A stretch of 27,523 nucleotides of DNA from Syncephalastrum monosporum B8922. Taxonomy: Eukaryota > Mucoromycota > Mucoromycetes > Mucorales > Syncephalastraceae. Location of the stretch: the NCBI GenBank assembly GCA_000697355.1, contig JNEN01000760.1, positions 1 through 27,523 on the forward strand, written 5' to 3'. How positions within the stretch are numbered: position 1 is the first letter of the stretch; each line of letters begins with the position of its first letter. Made by a program: the position numbers and the translations under genes. Below are positions 20,844-27,523 of the stretch, in pieces. Below the pieces are notes generated by a model, which did not search any database, was not told the DNA's origin, and saw only the letters and a list, made by a program, of their open reading frames with translations.

Positions 20844-23570
20844 TCAGCACGGCACCGCATTCTCCCCCAACACAGCACGACTTGCCTTGATGATCTCGTT
20901 GATGGAGCTGCTCCGCATCGGTTCGCCATGGCTTGCGGCTGCGTAGCCTTTGTCAAACATCTCCTGAAAGGCTTGTTCAAGCGCGTCGGCGTGAATGGCG
21001 GGTTTTGGTTTGAGAAAGGCGTGCTTGAGGAGGTCGGGGATGGAGAGGCGCTGCTTAGGCTCCCGTAAAAGACAAGATCGCATCACATCCAGCAGCTCGG
21101 GTGGGACACGTTCTGTGGCGTCCTTTTTCTGCTTGGGCAAAACGTGCTCCGGGTAGTGGATCGGATGTTTGGCGTCCGGGATAATTTGCAGTTTTTGATA
21201 GACGTTGAGTTCCTGAAAAGGCGTAAATCCATACACCATTTGATACAGGATGCATCCCAAGGACCAGACATCGCTCGCTCGCCCCAACTAAAAAGAAAAA
21301 TCAACCCATTCATCCCACCGTCATCAGTCATCCGGTCTCTGCTAAACTCACCAGATCTTACCTTGATCATGCTCTTGCCGTTGGTAATATTATTATCGAC
21401 AATGATGGCCTCGGGTGACATGTAACTCAGCGTGCCGACCTGCTCTTCTCGGTGAATGTTGGTTGTATCGTTCGAGATGGCCTTGGCGATGCCAAAATCA
21501 ATGAGCTTGATAGAGCCGCGCACAAGCAGAAAGTTGGCAGGTTTCAGGTCCGAATGGACAATCTTTTGCTGATGTATCGCGTCGACGGCATGTAGCATCT
21601 GGGCGGTCACATGATATGAGAACGTCATCTCTTCTCTTTCCGTGTACAAACACGCTCACCTGTTTCCAGTAAAGTCGAATGAAATCCGGGTCGAATTTTC
21701 GCTTCATTTGTTGCTGGTGCATTAAATGGGCTAGGTCAATCTCGCCGTATTCCAATATCTAATGTAAAAAAAAAAAAGCGAGCAAGAAAGGAAAGAGAGA
21801 GAGAGAGAGAGAGAATCAGTCTTGGGTTCATGCCAATCCTTTCTTCTTTACTACGGACCATGTCGATGCCGGCTGAGCTGTACTCATAGTCGAAGAGGCG
21901 GATAATCTGGCTATGATCTCGCAGGCTGTACAGTAGCTTGATCTCGTTCAGGTACCCTTTTTTAGCTCGTTCGTCGACATTCGCCAACTTGATGCGTTTG
22001 AGGGCAAAAATTTCTCGTCGCGAATGGGACAGGATCTTGTACACTCGACTTGTCCCGCCGTATCCCACTTCACTAAGTACGCTGAACTTTTGCCCTTTTA
22101 TCTAAGCACCCAAGGTAAGCCGACTGCTTTCCGTGGGTTGAATCACTTACGACTACAGTCTCATCATGGGCAGGATAATGCATGGGCGAAGGGGTTTCAG
22201 CATGGCTGGACTGCACCTGCGCGGGTGTGGCTTCGACGCGTGAGAGTCGTTCCTGACGTCGCTCGCGTATCCTTGGGTCCGGCAAGGGTACTTTAAAGAC
22301 ATCATCGTATTTGGTCTGTGCTTTGGAAGGTGTGTTCGCATGGGAAAAGGGCGGAGGCGGTGGTGGTGGAGGAGTTAGGGCAGCAGCGGCAGGGGCAGAA
22401 GCAGCGGGAGAGGAGGATGTGGTGAAGGAAGCGTGAACGTGGGGTGATTTGGGTGAACGAGGCGGCGGGAGGGTGTTGGGTTGCAAGTGCTCAGTTCGCC
22501 GGAGCGAATCGCGTTCAGCGATATGCGCGTCCTGTCCGGCAGGCCGTCGGTTTTCGTTGGGCGATTGCGCTGCTTCTTTTTTCCTGCGACTGCCATATTC
22601 TGGTATATTCTTTTGAGAGCGTGAGCACGTGGAAGATAGAAAAGAGAGAAAGGCGAGTACTTACCAAAGCTCCGTTCTGTATTTGCTGGTAGATGATATG
22701 TTTCACGGACCGGTCAGACTGAAGAGAGGATATCATTAGAGCCACATAGGACGAAGGCGCACACATACACTATCTTCTGTTTTGGACCCAAGCGTTGGCG
22801 AGTGTTGCGGTGATAGACCGTCGTACCGGCCAGAGATAATGCGACGTTTCTGTGCGGGCGGCGGTGGTGAATCGAGGGTCGAGCCTATACAGAAGAATGA
22901 GCAAAATGGAGAAGATAGATACGAGAGGACTGACTCGATCGTGTTAAATGCCCTCGAGGTTTCTTCGTATCTATAAAGCGTAAATGAGTCTTATTTACTT
23001 CGTTTGGTTCTAGTAGTATATACCTCGCATTGAGAACAACGGCATGTTGAGCTTTAGACCGAACGGCCTTGTCGTTGAGCCCGTCGAGCTAGTATACGCA
23101 TGAGCATCACACACTGTAAAATCATATGTACATGCACGCCTACTGTTTGTCGTTGGAGTGTTCCTGTGATGGGGTACGTGTGTGTCCATTCAACTATGAC
23201 AACAAACAAAAAGAAGAGATCAGCAAGCCAAGCTGTTGTGTTTTGTGTTTTTTTTTGCTTTTTAAGGTACCTCTCTGGAATGTGAATAGATGGTACCGTT
23301 TGTTAGTTCGGTGCTGGAATCCTGAAAGGCTGAAATTTGGGGTAAAGGACGAGTGACGGACGCATTCGAGCTCTTGTCGTGGGGATCGTCGAAGGGCGAC
23401 GGGTCGTCGTGAGCGTCGGCACGAATGTCGTCGTGAATGTCGTCGGTTTCTTCAGCAAGCAGGGCAGACAGCGGGGGCGGCGAGCAGGCTGACTCGGATT
23501 CCGAATCACTGTCTCGGTCAGCCAGGGATGCCTCCAGTTGATCCAACAAGCCAGTGCCATGCACCGCCAT
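20844..23570 (-). CDS. MPS1: Mps1/TTK-like mitotic checkpoint kinase
   Basis: The kinase half is certain; the N-terminal exon chain is a best model giving 671 residues. Exons: 23570-23271, 23193-23178 (16 nt), 23113-23024, 22970-22935, 22884-22769, 22718-22665, 22531-22151, 22101-21859, 21758-21660, 21598-21362, 21287-20844. The kinase domain (about 337-620) has [10 protein letters not shown] (344-353), the ATP lysine in FALKR (Lys366), HSDLKPANF with Asp462 in place of the usual [11 protein letters not shown] (479-486), and DTTNI followed by [12 protein letters not shown], which is the Mps1 signature. The long N-terminus is Ser/Pro-rich and disordered. Mps1 acts at kinetochores in the spindle checkpoint and at spindle poles. 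The junction at 22532-22664 is weak. Confidence 0.9.
21790..21813. repeat. (GA)n microsatellite in an MPS1 intron
   Basis: A GA run lies in the intron between the first and second kinase-domain exons. On the sense strand it is a CT tract that, with the T run next to it, forms the pyrimidine tract before the acceptor at 21759-21760. Confidence 0.75.
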
Positions 23571-23801
23571 GACGCTTATTTAGACGAAAAAAGAGGGACG
23601 CACCACGCGCGCGTAAAATGAAAGGCGACAGTGCAAAAATTGAAATGACTTCTTTAAGCGCGCCTTGAATCATTCAATTCTGATGCAGACAATGAATTAT
23701 TTGTACAGCAGTCATGAAAGCTTTACCGAAGTGCTGTTTTTTGATGGGGGATGACAGAAAATGATAATGAAAGAAACACAAAAGAAAAAGAATGCATAGG
23801 T
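23571..23801. other. Intergenic spacer between SEC14-like and MPS1 genes
   Basis: This 231-bp spacer holds the 3' UTR of the Sec14-like gene and the promoter of MPS1, both on the minus strand. A GCGCGC word occurs near 23608. No gene is seen. Confidence 0.45.
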
Positions 23802-25012
23802 CTACATGTAATCTATCACTTTGTATGGTTTGCCGGTATGCTCAAGAAGAGCGTTCCAGTAGTCGTTAATGTTGTAGCTGAAATTGTAGTTGCCGCCGTA
23901 CTCGCACTCGAGCTGATCCGGGCTGATGTAATCTTCGATATGCACCATCTCGTTGTTCGTCTTGTTCGCCGCGTCATCCTTGCCGCCTTTCTCCTTATCA
24001 TACACAAACTTGATCTTGGCTTTCGTGACAGGGTCCATAAAAGGCGAAATGAGCTTGAACGTCGTAAAGAAGAACCAGGGCGCTACATGACATCATGTGG
24101 ATTAGCTAATGCTTATTTCTCATACATTTTTCTGATTGGACTTACACTTCACAACAAATGCAATGCCTAAATTATATAAATATAAGATAAAGAATGGGAA
24201 GTTGGTCAGTATGACACAAGTCAGACGTGTGAATAACGCTTTGTATTACCCAAACGCTCTGGGTAATGGTTGCTCAGGATATCCAAAAACTTCTTGCAGG
24301 TGCCCACACTGGGATTGTGTGCGTACGCCGAGTCCTTGAAGTCGACAATAATGGCAATGTTTTCGACCTTGGCCGGCATAAGTCGAATACCTCGCTCGAG
24401 ACAGTAAACAATGTGCTTCACTTGACGCTCGTTATCTTTGGAGTTTTGGAGTCTGGGTCGCATAATCCAGATGGGACGGCCGGCCTTGTCAAAACCATCG
24501 TAATACATCTTACCCGTCTCTGCCTACACCCAAAGTTAAAAAGATGGTAACTCATTGATAATTGGTTGTTTTTACCTCGGGCCGAATATAATCGGGGTCG
24601 AGCTGGTCGGGTCGATACTCGCGCCGCCACTTGACTGTGTTCTCCAGCATGGTTTTGGCAGCCTACCATGACCTGTTAACCAAAAGGAACTGGAATTGCC
24701 GGGGTTCTCCTTTACCTCGTAATCCCATTTGCGCGCGCGCAAGTACCGGTTGAACGTGCCGTCGGTCAAAAAGCCCTTTTCATTCGGATAATATTCATGA
24801 TCCTCTGGCAGCATGATGGCCTGCATAGCCGCACGAAGCTTATCGACCTTTTCTTTCTGAGCGTCGTCAAGGGCGGGGCGGGAAGGTGGCGAGTAGTCGG
24901 CGGGAGGTGTCATGATAGGTTGGTGGGTAACGGGGCCACGGTCGTCCGCAGGTGCTTCCTTGGTATGCAGAGCATTCTCCTTGGGGGCCGACTTTTGACG
25001 GAACACGTTCAT
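23802..25012 (-). CDS. Sec14/CRAL-TRIO phosphatidylinositol transfer protein, Pdr16-like
   Basis: Five exons (25012-24716, 24662-24576, 24523-24250, 24166-24146 of 21 nt, 24082-23802) give 319 residues. A basic, proline-rich N-terminus is followed by the CRAL-TRIO N region (TFNRYLRARKWDYEAA, about 88-101) and the lipid-binding fold (about 130-285). Diagnostic strings are RPIWIMRPRLQNSKDN, the CLERGIRLMP helix, IIVDFKD, LSNHYPERLG and LISPFMDP. The last three with the LMP motif fit the Pdr16/Pdr17 branch of Sec14 proteins rather than Sec14 itself. These move phosphatidylinositol, and in some cases sterol, between membranes and affect azole tolerance in yeasts. Ligand specificity here is inferred. 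No signal peptide or membrane span is seen. Confidence 0.92.
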
Positions 25013-26561
25013 CTTTCAAAGAAAGGCAAAAATGTAAAAGAAGATAAAATAAAAAAAAGAGGAAGAAAGGAAAAAGTAAAGGATAAAGAAAGGCGGGAAA
25101 GGGTGAAGCGGAAGGCCTCGAAATTTGGCACCCACTTACACACCAGTACCAAAAAATTGTTTGGCTGTGACGATCGAAAAGGGCCGACCTTTCCGGGATG
25201 GGGGGAGGGAGGAATCTACACTTTTTCTTTCTTTTTCACTTCCATCGGGAAATCTTTTACCGTAGAAGACTCCCCCAAACAGACTCCTGCCTCTCTGACT
25301 TTCTCTCCCCATTTATGAGCTCGCCTAAAGAAGAAACACTCCTTCTTTTCCTTCATGGCAACCCTAAAGACCTTTTATATAGTCGTTCTTGCTCGCATGC
25401 ATGGCATGGACGCTTTTGCTGCTGCTAGAAGATCATCCAAGCATCGGCTCGGATAATTGATAAACCCGATAGCTTTTGTTTCTATTGCTCGTGAACGGAC
25501 TGAGTTTCTTTTTCAGCTTGCTGTTGCCATGCCACGATAGAAATAAGCAAGTGCCGCGCAGATCATCTTTACCAGCTCACTGCAGGCTGTGCACGTGTAA
25601 ATAATGCCGGCGGCTCTCGGACGGATAATACAAGATAGCTTATTGGTTTAACACGACCCGCCAACTTTCTTTTTCACCATTGTGCATACATATATATACA
25701 TAGATACACCTGACACACGCGTCGCACCATGGTGTGTGTGTACCTTTAATTGGGGACGCACATGTTTCTATTGGCGCAGCTGAATACTGAATACCGCTCT
25801 CGGGCACTATTGACGCGCAAAAAGAAGTCGCATGCGACATACAGTATAATGTTTTCCCGTGATGAACAATAAAAAGCGGTAACCCTCCCCCCAACGGTGG
25901 GCAGTGGTGATGTTTTAAAATGTATGTCTTTTGTACCCAAAAAGAAAAAGATAGAAACACGCATGCCAAAGGGTACGGAAAGAAGACCACTTACTCAGAC
26001 GCGGTCTGTGGCCTATTACGCCAAACTGCATGCAGGGATTACTCTGTCCGTTATTTAAGGAGCTAAGTTCAAAGAAAAAAGGTGGTCCTGAAAGATGCTT
26101 CTTTGTTTCGACCCATCTTTATGATGAGCGTAGCGCATGTTTGGATTAAATGCAGCACAGAGCAAATGAAGAGTTTGTTGGCTATAGTTTCAGGAGATGT
26201 CGTTTAGATGGAATGTATCAAGGCAAGCTATTGCCACAACAGCTAAACAGGCATAGCAAGCAATCCCAGATTAGTTTATATAATATGATAGTAAGAGATG
26301 AATAGAGACGCGTCATGGATACATAGTAAAACGGAAAAGACAAATTAGCTTCAGCTTATTGTTATTATTTTCTGGGTGGTATAATCTAGTATGAGCTGAG
26401 GCCGAAAAGAAAATATGTTAAAATGAGAGGCTGGGAAAGAAACAGGGGTGGTCAGACGTGGTGGCCCTGGTAAGCAGTCACTTGCAAACAGCACTCAACC
26501 CGCTTTGGGCTTTTTTTTTGTTTTCCCTTGAACCACCCTTCTCCTCGTCCTTCAAATCAAC
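25013..26561. promoter_or_regulatory. Divergent intergenic region, SEC14-like and ATP1
   Basis: This 1.5-kb stretch separates divergent genes and must hold both promoters. It is AT-rich with A-rich runs near the Sec14-like start (25030-25080), a TATATA word at 25691-25696 and a T run (26512-26519) followed by pyrimidine-rich DNA just before the ATP1 start. A TTTATATAG word occurs at 25374-25382. No frame within it has gene-like composition or paired splice sites, and no RNA gene was recognised. Confidence 0.5.
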
Positions 26562-27523
26562 ATGTTGAGAAACGCTGTTCGTGTGGCACGTCCTGCCCTC
26601 GCTGCCTTCGCCAAGTCGTCGCCTGCTGTAAGCTATTTTCTATTGCACCACCCATCCCTCTTCTCTTCTCATCCCATCCCAACCCAATGCAATGCAAACA
26701 ACCCATCCAATCCCAACCCATCCCATCCCTTTGATTGCCCAATCCTCCCCCCCCCCATCGCGTCTTCCACTCCATGCAATTTCGTCATTATTCACGCTCT
26801 TGTCTTCCGATAACTCTAGATGCGCGTCAACGCTGGCGCTGCTACTGCTGCCCTCCGCAGCTATGCGACCGCTAAGCCCTCGACCTCCGAGGTGTCCTCC
26901 ATCCTTGAGCAGCGCATTCTCGGTGCCTCGGCTGAGGTCGATCTTCAGGAGACTGGCCGTGTCCTGTCCATTGGTGACGGTATTGCCCGTGTCTACGGTC
27001 TGAAGAACTGCCAGGCCGAAGAGATGGTTGAGTTCTCCTCCGGTCTCAAGGTAAGCCGTCGAGACGGCGCTCGGACGCGTTAAAAAAAGGGGGGACACGA
27101 CCTAATCTACTGTATTCTATGAATAGGGTATGGCCCTTAACTTGGAAGCCGACAACGTCGGTATTGTCGTTTTCGGTAACGATCGTCTGATCAAGGAAGG
27201 CGACACCGTCAAGCGTACCGGTGCCATTGTCGACGTGCCCGTCGGCCCTGGCATCCTCGGCCGTGTGGTCGATGCCCTGGGTAACCCCATCGACGGCAAA
27301 GGTCCCCTCGAGACCGTTGGCCGCTCGCGTGTCCAGGTCAAGGCCCCCGGTATCTTGCCCCGTCACTCCGTCAACGAGCCCATGCAGACTGGTATCAAGT
27401 CCGTCGACTCCATGGTCCCCATCGGCCGTGGTCAGCGTGAGTTGATCATTGGTGATCGTCAGACCGGTAAGACCGCCGTCGCTCTCGACACCATCCTCAA
27501 CCAGAAGAACTGGAACAACGGCT
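26562..27523 (+). CDS. ATP1: Mitochondrial F1-ATPase subunit alpha, 5' part
   Basis: Alpha subunit of the F1 catalytic head of ATP synthase, in the mitochondrial matrix. Exons 26562-26627, 26820-27050 and 27127 onward encode 231 residues before the window ends inside exon 3, so roughly the C-terminal 55-60 percent is missing. Residues 1-40 form a presequence rich in Arg and Ala, without acids ([16 protein letters not shown]). The mature part has [21 protein letters not shown], the beta-barrel segment, [10 protein letters not shown] and the P-loop GDRQTGKTA (208-216, Lys214). The match to fungal ATP1 is very close. The first intron is 192 nt, the longest confident one in the window, and full of CCCAT/CCAAT words. 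Codon use is biased to C-ending codons, as expected of a highly expressed gene. Confidence 0.97.

Overview
The window looks like nuclear DNA of an early-diverging filamentous fungus, most probably a mucoromycete. This is inferred from dense short introns (about 50-95 nt, GTAAG-type donors, CTAAC-like branch sites, YAG acceptors), the gene set (SPX-ankyrin Pho81, fungal-type SDR, Pdr16-like Sec14 protein) and a WNK-type kinase, which the familiar ascomycete yeasts lack. The species cannot be named from sequence alone. All gene models below were assembled by hand from splice sites and reading phase. Each model keeps frame throughout, but none has transcript support here.

Positions 1-2600 are gene-poor and AT-rich, with a GC-rich hairpin block at the left edge, two diverged direct copies of a dispersed repeat (about 156-300 and 1802-1950), two tRNA T-arm-like pieces and one gene-like fragment. 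A short-chain dehydrogenase (2636-3596, +) then converges on a large Pho81/NUC-2 phosphate regulator (7478 down to 3867, -). The 7479-9656 interval has no confident gene, but has signs of a small spliced + strand transcript ending near 9026. A vacuolar-type amino acid transporter (11869-9657, -) and the complex I subunit NDUFS6 (12309-12919, +) are divergent across a 440-bp shared promoter region.

From 13064 to 25012 four genes lie head to tail on the minus strand. In transcription order these are a Pdr16-like Sec14/CRAL-TRIO lipid transfer protein (25012-23802), an Mps1/TTK checkpoint kinase (23570-20844), a WNK-like kinase (19989-17932) and an 18-exon DDB1/CPSF-A superfamily protein (17724-13064). 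At the right edge the 5' part of ATP1 (mitochondrial F1-ATPase alpha) starts at 26562 on the + strand and runs off the window, divergent from the Sec14 gene.

The genes do not form one pathway. They cover phosphate and inositol-phosphate sensing (Pho81), lipid and amino-acid transport, mitochondrial energy metabolism (NDUFS6, ATP1), mitosis (Mps1) and signalling (WNK). The points most worth following are the WNK kinase with a changed chloride-site motif, the tiny coding exons (6, 16, 21 and 22 nt), the unassigned CPSF-A family protein, and the orphan spliced transcript near 8.6-9.0 kb.
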